From F22 sp963668535 (GTDB taxonomy: Bacteria > Bacteroidota > Bacteroidia > Bacteroidales > Bacteroidaceae), in the NCBI GenBank assembly GCA_963668535.1, contig OY764867.1:496001-560000 (forward strand): DNA of 64,000 nt. The letters are read 5' to 3'. Shown here one piece after another: positions 34,207 through 43,283 of the stretch; positions within the stretch are counted from its first letter, which is position 1; the number at the start of each line of letters is the position of its first letter. The notes under the pieces are model-generated. The model saw only the letters and a program-made list of their open reading frames with translations. It searched no databases and had not been told where the DNA came from. The translations under genes and the position numbers were made by a program.

Positions 34207-35520
34207 TTATTGGCTGACAGTGATATACAAACTGGAATCTTGAGTACTCGTAAAAGTAAATGAAGTTGGCGCTTTTTTATTGTCAACTGTAATCACCCAC
34301 GGACCTTTCTCGACAAACTCCTGTCCAATAGTCTGCGCATGTGGATAATAGGCTTTATTGAGTGTTGGATTTAATTTTGAAAAGACAACTTGATCAGTTG
34401 TTCCTTCCACTTTCGTACAAGTATATCCCACAATACCTTTCCAATATCCTGAGCCAGTACTCTTTAAAGAATAAAAGACAAAAGCATGCTCGTTGACATC
34501 ATTGGGATATGATTCGTTATATCCCATATATCCACCGTACAATTTTTCTCCAAATGGGACACAATCTGCGGTATGAAAATTGGTAAATAAGGTCGCAAAA
34601 TCAGCTGACATTTCTTCAAGTATGGTATCATTAATAAAAGATGCATTAAACCACCATCTATTTGTTGATTCTGTCCAAACCTTATTCAAAGGAGGGTACG
34701 CTTTCTGAATATAGAAATCAACACCTGAATCAACACAGACGAAACGATCCATTTTTTTAGAAAAAGTAAAATGTTGAATTTTAGGATTGCTATCATGTGC
34801 CTCATAAGAGAAAGGATATGCTGTACGAAATCCATCCAATGTAGGCACAATAGGGACTGTGATCGCTATAGTATCTAACCCACTTATTTGATAAGTTGTC
34901 AACACATTATTATTAATAGAATTGGTCTTAACGACCCGTTGACCATTGTTGTAAAACGCATACAACGGCGCCTGAATATCTTCATTCATCGTTGACAAAG
35001 TATTTAATGTTGTCTCCCATGAAACATCCTGCTTGTAACGTGTCAGACGGCACATACGTTGATGCTTAAGCCCACGTAATTCAATCGTATCAGTAGAATA
35101 AGATGTCACAACAAATTCAAAGTCAGCTCCTAACCCTTCATTATCCCCTTTATTATTTCCAGGTGATACAGGATCTGAATAAGCGTGTATGACACTATTA
35201 TACGTATTGAATGATAAGACAGGTCCTCCATTTTGAATCATGGAATAGAAAGACTCATCAGAAGAAATACCATCACGATAGTCAGCAGCAGTAACCTTTC
35301 CATCGACAAATTTAAGCAACAAATTAGTTCCACCCGTTGCAGTAAAAAGGTCAAAATACCATCCATTCGAAGAACTTTCCAATAGCTCTTTTACTTTTTG
35401 ATTCGTATTTTTAATCCTAGTTGAAGGCGATTCGTCAAAAATATCATCTTGATTGGAACTACAACTACTACACAGGATTGTAGTTAATATCATCATGCAT
35501 ACATAAATATATTTTGTCAT
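34207..35520 (-). CDS. DUF4302 domain-containing lipoprotein
   Basis: This 437-residue lipoprotein has a signal peptide with a lipobox ending LCSSC (Cys20). The following region, with KVKELLESSSNGWYFDLFTATGGTN, matches the DUF4302 family as I recall it. That family is found with SusC/SusD-like transporters in Bacteroidetes. No catalytic motif is visible; it is rich in beta-type sequence. It is the last gene of the operon, 11 bp after the HExxH lipoprotein. It is probably a surface-exposed binding component; the ligand is unknown. Confidence 0.85.
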   Translation of the reverse strand: MTKYIYVCMMILTTILCSSCSSNQDDIFDESPSTRIKNTNQKVKELLESSSNGWYFDLFTATGGTNLLLKFVDGKVTAADYRDGISSDESFYSMIQNGGPVLSFNTYNSVIHAYSDPVSPGNNKGDNEGLGADFEFVVTSYSTDTIELRGLKHQRMCRLTRYKQDVSWETTLNTLSTMNEDIQAPLYAFYNNGQRVVKTNSINNNVLTTYQISGLDTIAITVPIVPTLDGFRTAYPFSYEAHDSNPKIQHFTFSKKMDRFVCVDSGVDFYIQKAYPPLNKVWTESTNRWWFNASFINDTILEEMSADFATLFTNFHTADCVPFGEKLYGGYMGYNESYPNDVNEHAFVFYSLKSTGSGYWKGIVGYTCTKVEGTTDQVVFSKLNPTLNKAYYPHAQTIGQEFVEKGPWVITVDNKKAPTSFTFTSTQDSSLYITVSQ

Positions 35521-35531
35521 ATCGTGAAAAA

Positions 35532-36545
35532 TTAAAGGGAGGTTAAATCTAAAGTATTGATACTATTACTACGGGTCAATACACTGCTTCTTAAATCAGA
35601 CAATGAAAAGCCCCAGTTCTTCTGATAATAAGCATCAACCATTTCCCACTTTTTTAGGATAGTTTCATCCCCACCATAAAATAAATAGTAACTAGTTGAT
35701 TCTTTACCTTCACTGTCGGTTGTCTTTACAGACTTCAAAGTAGCATTGGTTGGTATTTCTTTTGTTCCGTTTGAATAAGCCATATAATAGGAAGCCGATA
35801 TTTTAGTTTGCTTAGCTTTTTCCAGCATAGCTTCCCACCAATCTTGACTATGTGTTACATAAACAGCTGTTAATTCCACAAAATCTTCATCCACTGAGCT
35901 CATCGCATAATTACTTACATACCCTAGACAGCGGGCTTCAGTTGTTGAATATGTAGACCAACCCGTTGACGTATACGTATCAGCTGTTATCAATTTAAAA
36001 TCAGTATCATCCCCCTTTGCTGCAAGTAGAATATGGCCATATTCATGATGCATCGTATGAAACCATTTGTCATTCATACTAGCCACATCCAAATCATCCA
36101 GATTCAAAGAATTGACATCATATAACGTCACTTTCAATCCGCCCTCTGCTTGTCCCAACATAAAACTCCCGTCTTCTTGCCAAGCAGCAGAGCCGATTAG
36201 CTGAATAACACGAGGACAATACATCTGAATTAGATTGGGATTCACCTGTTTAGTCACCTCAACATAAGCATCCAACCAAAGATACTTGATTAGCTTGGCC
36301 AATGCGATAGATTTTTCATAGTCCGCTGGTACAACATTATACACTTTGTTCGTTTCGACATCTTCATAGCGGTAATTAAAACAAATATTGTATGGCAACG
36401 TGTAATTCTCAGCTAGCCATTCATCAAAATCTGTAGAGGAATCTTTGCCTAAATCAATAACAGATTCAGAGTGTATCGTATCAGTAGAACAAGAAAAAGT
36501 ACTTATAGATACTAATAGAAAGAATATATATTGAAATCTTTTCAT
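35532..36545 (-). CDS. Substrate-import-associated zinc metallohydrolase lipoprotein (HExxH)
   Basis: This 337-residue lipoprotein has a lipobox ending TFSC (Cys19) and a zinc-metallopeptidase motif HEYGH at residues 167-171, inside FHTMHHEYGHILLAAKGDD. The third zinc ligand is probably in the later part, where EARCLGYVSNY and EDFVELTAVYV fit a gluzincin- or metzincin-like helix. It matches the TIGR04549 type, lipoproteins encoded beside TonB-dependent transporters, as I recall the family. It probably cleaves a surface substrate before import by the SusC/SusD pair. Whether that is a peptide, haem protein or glycan is unknown. Confidence 0.88.
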   Translation of the reverse strand: MKRFQYIFFLLVSISTFSCSTDTIHSESVIDLGKDSSTDFDEWLAENYTLPYNICFNYRYEDVETNKVYNVVPADYEKSIALAKLIKYLWLDAYVEVTKQVNPNLIQMYCPRVIQLIGSAAWQEDGSFMLGQAEGGLKVTLYDVNSLNLDDLDVASMNDKWFHTMHHEYGHILLAAKGDDTDFKLITADTYTSTGWSTYSTTEARCLGYVSNYAMSSVDEDFVELTAVYVTHSQDWWEAMLEKAKQTKISASYYMAYSNGTKEIPTNATLKSVKTTDSEGKESTSYYLFYGGDETILKKWEMVDAYYQKNWGFSLSDLRSSVLTRSNSINTLDLTSL

Positions 36546-36571
36546 GTGATGATTGTCTATTTATGAACCAT

Positions 36572-38128
36572 TTATTCTGGATTTTTCTCTAATCCAGCAG
36601 ATAGTACATCTGCTGGCAATTGTAGCGCACGTCTCGGATCACCTACCGCTAAAGTTAAAGGTGTATTGGGCATATCAGCTTGTAAATGGGTGACTTCTAT
36701 TCCATAACGCTTGATGTCCATCCATCTCCCCCCCTCATGAATCGTTTCTATACGTTTAAGGTGTAAAATCAGCTGGATCAATTCTTCTTGATCCCCATCC
36801 TGCACGATAAAACCTTGAGGATGGAGTGTGTTTTTTATAGCAAAATCTGCTATTGAAGAAGCTGGAAATTTTGTTGTTTCAAGTGTATTCATATAACTCA
36901 CCAAGTCCTCTTTCGTATATTGAGGGTGAGTTGATATGCTAGAATACATCCACAAATTAATATCCTCAACAGCTTTGTCCAACTGATTATCCAAGACATA
37001 TGCTTCTGCCCGTTCAAGAAGGACTTTGTTTGTTGTAAAAGGCACTAATACTGTGTGTGCATATCCAATACCCGCACTTTTATCTGTATACTCAATCTTT
37101 TCGGGTATGCAGAAATAGGCAACTTGTTGATTGCTTGATGTCGTGTATTTGGCTTTAATCAATTTAGAATAGTTGCCCCATATAAATGCATGTTCTAAAC
37201 CCACTTGATTGGCTAAAGCCAAACTATGAGCATATCGCTCACATTCACCAAGATATGTCACATATCTAGCTAGATTGGATTGAGGAACAAGAAACATCAA
37301 GTTGTTGGACAAATCTGCATCTATATAAGCGTTCCACAATACTTCCGCAGATACTGGTCCACTTGCCCATGATGACCAATCACGCAAGACGGTATTTGGA
37401 GTATCTCCTAATGCTTGCGAGGCATAACTTATAGCCTTCTTATAATTGGTATAGTACAGATTGAAACGCGCAGCAAAAGCATATGCCGCTTTCTGATTAA
37501 AATGATACGTAGGGACGGGATACAAATTATCATTAATCAAAGGCAGTGCACCTTCAATATCTTTATTGATATTGGCATATAATTCCTGCATGGTACCTCG
37601 ACTATACTTAGGAGCAACTGTCGTTTCAGTATGAGTCATGTATGGAAGACCTAGATCGGTCGATGCAGTCTCAGGATTGTATGCCAAACAAAAATTCTGA
37701 CTAAGCAAAAAATGAGCAAAGGCACGACAGATTAATGCCTCACCACGCATGGCATTTGTACGCGTATTTATATCAAATTTATCTAGAGCTTCCAAGGCTT
37801 GATTTGCATTCGCGATTGCTAAATAACATCCTTCCCAAAATGCTGTTGGAGAATCATTATCGATTGAAGTATCTTGTGTCCATTGATAAATTTGGCTAAT
37901 CTGATGCTTAGGGTTACTATATTTTTGCCCATTGTCTATCACATTATCACTAGACCATTCCATTGCTAAATCTCCAGAACTAGTAGGATATGCCGCTAAT
38001 AATATCTGGCGCACTTTTTCTGGTGAATCTAGTGTTGTACGTTCATCTGGGTTGACATTTAAAAAGTCATTGCAAGAGGTTACCAAAACAAATATTCCTA
38101 GAATCAATAGCCCGTGTAGATTTCTCAT
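36572..38128 (-). CDS. RagB/SusD family nutrient-binding lipoprotein
   Basis: This 518-residue outer-membrane lipoprotein has a lipobox ending VTSC (Cys19) followed by the SusD signature NDFLNVNPDERT. TPR-like helices hold repeated NxALxA-type segments (IANANQALEAL). The C-terminal RxxExxHEGGRWMDIKRYG is the classical SusD family end motif. It caps the SusC-like barrel encoded 20 bp upstream. The binding specificity cannot be read. Confidence 0.95.
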   Translation of the reverse strand: MRNLHGLLILGIFVLVTSCNDFLNVNPDERTTLDSPEKVRQILLAAYPTSSGDLAMEWSSDNVIDNGQKYSNPKHQISQIYQWTQDTSIDNDSPTAFWEGCYLAIANANQALEALDKFDINTRTNAMRGEALICRAFAHFLLSQNFCLAYNPETASTDLGLPYMTHTETTVAPKYSRGTMQELYANINKDIEGALPLINDNLYPVPTYHFNQKAAYAFAARFNLYYTNYKKAISYASQALGDTPNTVLRDWSSWASGPVSAEVLWNAYIDADLSNNLMFLVPQSNLARYVTYLGECERYAHSLALANQVGLEHAFIWGNYSKLIKAKYTTSSNQQVAYFCIPEKIEYTDKSAGIGYAHTVLVPFTTNKVLLERAEAYVLDNQLDKAVEDINLWMYSSISTHPQYTKEDLVSYMNTLETTKFPASSIADFAIKNTLHPQGFIVQDGDQEELIQLILHLKRIETIHEGGRWMDIKRYGIEVTHLQADMPNTPLTLAVGDPRRALQLPADVLSAGLEKNPE

Positions 38129-38148
38129 TACTTTCTTCTATGTTAAAA

Positions 38149-41100
38149 TTAAAAGCCCATACGTATTGTCATTGTGCACTGCTTAGGCAATGGAGAAGAC
38201 ACCCCACCAGCATTGTAATACTGAGGATCTTGGCCATGCAACGCACTGTCCTTGTACAACAGACACAAATTACTCACTTGGATCTTAGCTGATAAACTCT
38301 TAACCCACAATTTACTAAGCAAATGCTCAGGTAAGTTATATGCCAACGAAATTTCTTTCAAACGAATATGATCTCCCTTAGCTACACGAGCTGTAGAATA
38401 ATTGTAAGCATTGTACGCCAAATTAAGGTTATCAATAGTTTGATTCTGACGCTGAGTAGCGATAGCAGGTATATTGGTACGATTCTCATCACCTGCTTGC
38501 ATCCAGCGATTCACAAATTCTCGAGGCATTGCTGATAAATCGGTGTAGCTACTGCTATATACAGGATTTAATCGCACAACGGCGCCAAAAGCGTATGTTA
38601 GAAACACATTGAACGTCAAGTCTTTATATTTAAAGACATTGTTTAAACTACCAGTTATATCTGGCAAAGTAGACCCTTCATATTTCAAATGCCCTAAGAG
38701 ATTGCGTTCCTGAAAATTAATATCGCCGATAGTCACATCTCCATTTCGGTTGATAAAGGTAGGTAAGCCCACTTCATTTAAGCCTTGAAAATCATAGGAG
38801 AAAAGAGCACGTACTGGATATCCCTCCATGGCATATCCAGATCCACTAACTAAGTCAATGGCTCTACTACTACTTTTTAAATCGGTCACTTTATTTTTCA
38901 TTTTAGTAAAAACAAGTGATGTATCCCAAGAGAAATGATGAGCTTGGATAGTATGTGACTGAATGCTAACCTCTACACCACTCGTTTTCATAGCAGCAAC
39001 ATTAGCTAATTTTGTCACTTGTCCCCCTACTCCTTGAGTCGTTACATTCCCTATCAAATCATAGTTATGACGTGTATACCAATCAGTTACAACACGAATA
39101 CGATTGTTAAAGAGTCCCATATCTACCCCTATATTCCATTCGTGTTTTTTCTCATACGTTAAATCTTCATTGGCTAAATTGTCAATATGCAATCCTGATT
39201 TTTGTAGATCAGAAAAAGGACGATATGGTGTATAAGATGTAATTAAGACTTGAGAGTTGGTCACTGAAACAGGTCCTCTATCAGCCGTTAAGGAATAGGA
39301 TGTTTTCAAAGTCAAATCAGACAACCAACTAGGCATATACTGCCAAAATCTTTCGTTGTGAATGCCCCATGCGCCAGAGACATTCCAAGTAGGCAACCAA
39401 CGAGCGTTCATACTTTTGCCTAAATGATTTGAGCCTTCATAACGTGCCGTAGCATTAAGAGTGTACTTCTTTTTATACGAGTATGTAGATGATGCAAAGA
39501 AAGCGGCTTCACGGGAAGAAGCATCATTTATCCAATAATACTGTCCACCTTCTTCTGCTAGTTGTTTGAAATAAGTATAATCATATGAGGGTAAACATCC
39601 ACTATCATACACAGTGCCAACGCCACTAAAATAATCAGCATGACGATTCAACGAATTGACTTCCAGTCCCCCAAAAAGATTAACAATATGCTGTTGAGCG
39701 AAAACGTTTTTATAACTTACGGTTGATCGCACGTTCCAACTATTCATAGTGTACTTCGTTTCATTATAAAATCCTCCAGATGGTAAAACAGAGACTGGCA
39801 GAGTACCTGGTTTTTCAGGATCAAGATACAACCAAGCATTACTATTACGCATCACTGGGTCTGATGCCATTCGATACGTCATTGCCTGATTAGAATGTTC
39901 GGTAACTCGATGTGTTTGTGTGGATGAAACATATTTATAAGCTCCTAGTAAAGAGAACTGGAGATTGGGATTTGGCTTATAGATCAACTGTCCCTGAAAT
40001 TTCAAATGACTGACATTTAGCTCTAGATAATTATTGTTTAGCTCGTCCAGGATATTAAATGGAGCGTAATTTTTTATATAATATGTATTAGCCTGCAAAG
40101 TACGAGAACTACTTAGCGCATAAGTATATGGATTAATTTCAAAGTTACGATTGGTCTCACCTTCCACAAGATCAAGACTAGAAATAGAGGTTCCAGGAGC
40201 TCGTTGTGTACGATAGGATGCATTGGAAATTAAGTGAGCAGATAAAGTAGGATGCAACTTATAAGTCGCATGTAAGTTTGCAGTGTATCTTTTGACTTCA
40301 CTTTGTTTTGTCCACCCTGGATCATTCATAAAAGACAATGAAGCATAGTAGGTAGATTGTTCTGTCCCTGATGCTATGCTTATAGAATGGTTAGACAGTA
40401 CATTGTCATTATACAATGCATCAAACCAATTCGTATTACGCAACTCTGCTTGATGCAAAAAAGCTGTTTTAGCAGATATAGTATTGGGTAACCCATACCC
40501 AGTCATCGGATCATAACTATTGATCATGTGGTACATGCGACCATAGACCCCACTATTTTGCGCACGATAAGTATCGGATAGATTTAAGAAACCAGCAGAT
40601 TGCATCTCTTGATATGCTTCCATCTGTTCTTGAGAATTCATGATATCATAGTCACGATAACTTGGTTTAAAACGATATGTGAACTCTCCAGTATAATTGA
40701 TTTGATGGACGCCTGTATGGCCTTTTTTTGTGGTGACAACAATGACCCCTGCCATTGCTTGCGCACCATAAATTGAAGTAGCCGATCCATCTTTTAGCAC
40801 TTGAATACTTTCAATATCTTCGGCATTCAAACCCGAAATGGCAGAAGTCATTAAAGTTATAGGATTCCCAGTAGACAACTCATCTAATGATATATCAACA
40901 AGATCATCAACAACCACTCCGTCCACCACCCATAATGGTTTTGAACTACCGTAAATAGAAGTTGCACCGCGTACATGTATGTTGGGAGACACTCCAAAGG
41001 TATTGGATACATTTTGCACAGATACTCCAGCCACACGTCCCTCTAAAGATTGACTAATATCAGGAACACCATCCATCTTAAAATCTTCGGCCTGTAGTTT

Positions 41101-41469
41101 TGTAGTAGCACCAGTAAAAAGACGTTTATCTATATGTTGCATACCAGTCACAACAACTTCATCTAGAAGTTCTTCATTCGTTTGCAACCATATTTGAAGA
41201 ATTGGTTTTATCGATACAAACTTTGTACGCATCCCCACAAACGTCACACAGATTTGCTTTGCCTCTTGGGGTATTTGACGTAAAATAAAATGTCCGTCAT
41301 CATCAGTTATACTACCAATATCAGTACCAACAACAAGTACCGAAGCCCCTACAACAGGCTTTCCGTCATCAACGGCCATGACAACTCCGGACACATCTTG
41401 TGACTGAGCAGTTACTAATTCTACGCTTAAAAAGAATAGAACTAGCAACAAAAATAATTTATCTCTCAT
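38149..41469 (-). CDS. SusC/RagA family TonB-linked outer membrane transporter
   Basis: The ATG at 41469 (MRDKLFLLL) gives a normal signal peptide ending near LVTAQ and 1106 residues; the open frame from 41499 adds ten. Domains in order are: signal peptide, carboxypeptidase-D-like regulatory domain (about 25-95, SGVVMAVDDGKPVVGASV), a TonB-box region ELLDEVVVTGMQ, a plug domain with SIYGSSKPLWVVDGVVVDD and DGSATSIYGAQAMAGVIVV, and a beta barrel ending in MTIRMGF with a terminal Phe. There is no STN domain, so anti-sigma-coupled control is not expected. It is first in a four-gene operon. Confidence 0.95.
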   Translation of the reverse strand: MRDKLFLLLVLFFLSVELVTAQSQDVSGVVMAVDDGKPVVGASVLVVGTDIGSITDDDGHFILRQIPQEAKQICVTFVGMRTKFVSIKPILQIWLQTNEELLDEVVVTGMQHIDKRLFTGATTKLQAEDFKMDGVPDISQSLEGRVAGVSVQNVSNTFGVSPNIHVRGATSIYGSSKPLWVVDGVVVDDLVDISLDELSTGNPITLMTSAISGLNAEDIESIQVLKDGSATSIYGAQAMAGVIVVTTKKGHTGVHQINYTGEFTYRFKPSYRDYDIMNSQEQMEAYQEMQSAGFLNLSDTYRAQNSGVYGRMYHMINSYDPMTGYGLPNTISAKTAFLHQAELRNTNWFDALYNDNVLSNHSISIASGTEQSTYYASLSFMNDPGWTKQSEVKRYTANLHATYKLHPTLSAHLISNASYRTQRAPGTSISSLDLVEGETNRNFEINPYTYALSSSRTLQANTYYIKNYAPFNILDELNNNYLELNVSHLKFQGQLIYKPNPNLQFSLLGAYKYVSSTQTHRVTEHSNQAMTYRMASDPVMRNSNAWLYLDPEKPGTLPVSVLPSGGFYNETKYTMNSWNVRSTVSYKNVFAQQHIVNLFGGLEVNSLNRHADYFSGVGTVYDSGCLPSYDYTYFKQLAEEGGQYYWINDASSREAAFFASSTYSYKKKYTLNATARYEGSNHLGKSMNARWLPTWNVSGAWGIHNERFWQYMPSWLSDLTLKTSYSLTADRGPVSVTNSQVLITSYTPYRPFSDLQKSGLHIDNLANEDLTYEKKHEWNIGVDMGLFNNRIRVVTDWYTRHNYDLIGNVTTQGVGGQVTKLANVAAMKTSGVEVSIQSHTIQAHHFSWDTSLVFTKMKNKVTDLKSSSRAIDLVSGSGYAMEGYPVRALFSYDFQGLNEVGLPTFINRNGDVTIGDINFQERNLLGHLKYEGSTLPDITGSLNNVFKYKDLTFNVFLTYAFGAVVRLNPVYSSSYTDLSAMPREFVNRWMQAGDENRTNIPAIATQRQNQTIDNLNLAYNAYNYSTARVAKGDHIRLKEISLAYNLPEHLLSKLWVKSLSAKIQVSNLCLLYKDSALHGQDPQYYNAGGVSSPLPKQCTMTIRMGF

Positions 41470-41539
41470 AAGTTTTCTCTCTCTAATATACAAGGTCAAG
41501 CATAGTAGGTGAAGCTTTCACCCTTTTTAATCGCCCACG

Positions 41540-41571
41540 CAAATATAACGGAAGCAGATAAACCATGCAAG
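41540..41571 (-). promoter_or_regulatory. Promoter of the SusC-SusD-HExxH-DUF4302 operon
   Basis: On the minus strand the -7 box TATATTTG lies at 41547-41540 and a partial -33 TTG at 41570-41568. The start site should be near 41533, about 64 nt before the transporter ATG. Confidence 0.55.
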
Positions 41572-41873
41572 AATAGATGATTATTTATTAAAGAAAACAT
41601 CAGCAAACACTATAGTGTTCCCCTATTTTAGAGCCATCTTTGTTCTTATTTAAGAAATAACTCCTCTGTTTAATAGGTTAAAATCGTGCCCCTTGTTTAG
41701 ATTTGTACTACATCATTAAACCGCATAGTTTGTTGCAAGAGCATATGGGTATCTTCTAACTAGCAACACTGAATGTACAAGGGAGTATGTCGAATGTAGC
41801 TTTTCATACGCCTTCTTTCCTTTACTACTACTCCGATCTTTGTGTAGATAAGATTTAGCCAGTTGTTTCTGTC

Positions 41874-41961
41874 CTTTGCGCGTCTCGATTCAAACGTTTG
41901 GTCCCATCGATTCAAACGTTTGAATCGATGGGACCAAACGTTTGAATCGACGCTGACAAAG
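41874..41961. repeat. 88-bp palindrome with three CAAACGTTTG copies
   Basis: The 716-bp gap 41470-42185 holds this symmetric element. The perfect core, 41885-41950 (66 bp), is centred between 41917 and 41918. Symmetry resumes after a 6-nt mismatch on each side as CTTTG (41874-41878) and CAAAG (41957-41961). CAAACGTTTG, itself a palindrome, occurs at 41891-41900, 41913-41922 and 41935-41944, exactly 22 bp apart. Each is flanked by TCGATT or AATCGA, and GTCCCA/TGGGAC lies between copies. RNA or single-stranded DNA could form a 33-bp hairpin. It lies about 305 bp upstream of the transporter promoter and 150 bp past the ilv terminator. The rest of the gap shows no convincing gene. Confidence 0.9.
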
Positions 41962-42103
41962 TATATTGCACAATTATTGAATACGTTGACTACATTACTA
42001 GACTTTAACGACAAGCTTTCTGGCTTTAGATGTAGCACAAGCTTCTATAGATGCATCAAAGGGACACTGTAATCATATGACCTGATACAAGGTTAGAACA
42101 AAA

Positions 42104-42149
42104 AACAAAGAGAATGCATCAAAATATATTTTGACACATTCTCTTTGTT
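42104..42149 (-). terminator. Intrinsic terminator of the ilv operon
   Basis: AACAAAGAGAATG (42104-42116) pairs with CATTCTCTTTGTT (42137-42149). The loop itself pairs further through TCAAAATA/TATTTTGA. On the minus strand it is followed by a T-rich stretch. It is 36 bp past the ilvC stop. Confidence 0.8.
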
Positions 42150-42185
42150 ATATACTATGATAAACCTTAATAAAAAGGTCACATA

Positions 42186-43229
42186 CTAGTTGTTTTCAGG
42201 ACGCAATTTACGTACGACCGCACCAGCTTGCCACATTTCGCTTTCACGTAATGATTTCAATTCTTTTTCTAGTCCTTCACGATAATCAGGCTTAGAATTA
42301 GTATCAATAGAACGCTGTGCTTCGTTACCACACTTCACTTCTGAATATAATTTTTCGAATACAGGTTTTGAAGCATCATGAAAAGGTCCCATCCAGTCAA
42401 GTGCACCACGTTGTGCAGTTGTTGAACAGTTTGCATACATCCAATCCATACCATTAGCTGCAAACAATGGCATCAATGACTGTGTCAATTCTTCAACAGT
42501 CTCATTAAATGCTTCTGATGGAGTATGTCCATTTTCACGAAGCACTTCATATTGTGCCAACAATAGCCCTTGAATAGCTCCCATTAGAGTGCCACGTTCA
42601 CCGGTAAGGTCACTGTAGACTTCACGTTCGAATGTTGTCTCAAATAAATAACCTGAGCCAACACCAATGCCCAAAGCTACTGTACGATCGAAAGCACGAC
42701 CTGTTGCATCTTGAAAAATCGCATAAGATGAGTTCAATCCACGATTTTCTAAAAACATAGTACGCAATGATGTACCAGATCCTTTTGGAGCAACTAAAAT
42801 AACATCCACGTCGGCAGGAGGTATAATGCCTGTACGCTCTTTATATGTCACACCAAAACCGTGTGAGAAATATAGTGCTTTACCAGGAGTCAAGTGTTTT
42901 TTTACAGTTGGCCACACTTCAATTTGTGCTGCATCTGAAAGCAAATACTGAATAATAGTACCACGTTCACAAGCCTCTTCAATCTCAAAAAGAGTTTCGC
43001 CTGGCACCCAACCGTCAGCTACTGCCTTATCCCATGTCTTACCTTTTCTCTGACCAACAATCACGTTGAAACCATTATCACGTAGGTTTAAAGATTGACC
43101 AGGGCCTTGTACGCCATAACCAATCACTGCAATTGTTTCGTCTTTAAGCACTTCACGTGCTTTTTCCAATGGGAACTCTTCACGAGTTACGACGTTTTCA
43201 ACTACGCCGCCAAAATTCATTTGTGCCAT
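42186..43229 (-). CDS. ilvC: Ketol-acid reductoisomerase
   Basis: IlvC isomerises and reduces acetolactate (or acetohydroxybutyrate) to the dihydroxyacid in valine and isoleucine synthesis. It has 347 residues, a class I enzyme. The Rossmann motif is IAVIGYGVQGPGQSLNLRDN with the cofactor loop VGQRKGKTWDKA, whose Arg and Lys favour NADPH. The Mg-binding acidic residues are in DLTGERGTL and NETVEELTQSL. It is the last gene of the operon, followed by a hairpin terminator. Confidence 0.96.
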   Translation of the reverse strand: MAQMNFGGVVENVVTREEFPLEKAREVLKDETIAVIGYGVQGPGQSLNLRDNGFNVIVGQRKGKTWDKAVADGWVPGETLFEIEEACERGTIIQYLLSDAAQIEVWPTVKKHLTPGKALYFSHGFGVTYKERTGIIPPADVDVILVAPKGSGTSLRTMFLENRGLNSSYAIFQDATGRAFDRTVALGIGVGSGYLFETTFEREVYSDLTGERGTLMGAIQGLLLAQYEVLRENGHTPSEAFNETVEELTQSLMPLFAANGMDWMYANCSTTAQRGALDWMGPFHDASKPVFEKLYSEVKCGNEAQRSIDTNSKPDYREGLEKELKSLRESEMWQAGAVVRKLRPENN

Positions 43230-43283
43230 AATCTTTTTCCTTTAGTTTGAAATTTGGTTTATTATTATTTTTAGTTTTCTCAA

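Noticed and set aside
34207..41469. Polysaccharide utilisation locus
   Set aside because: A SusC/SusD pair is present, but there is no glycoside hydrolase, polysaccharide lyase, sulfatase or hybrid two-component regulator nearby; the accessory genes are a metallohydrolase and a DUF4302 lipoprotein.
41885..41950. CRISPR array
   Set aside because: The three 10-bp units are self-complementary, the intervening sequences are mirror images rather than unique spacers, and no cas genes are present.
41760..42038. A 92-codon minus-strand ORF across the 88-bp palindrome
   Set aside because: Its middle portion is just the palindrome read through, so the same peptide appears on both strands. It has no family similarity, no promoter or leader of its own, and poor codon usage.
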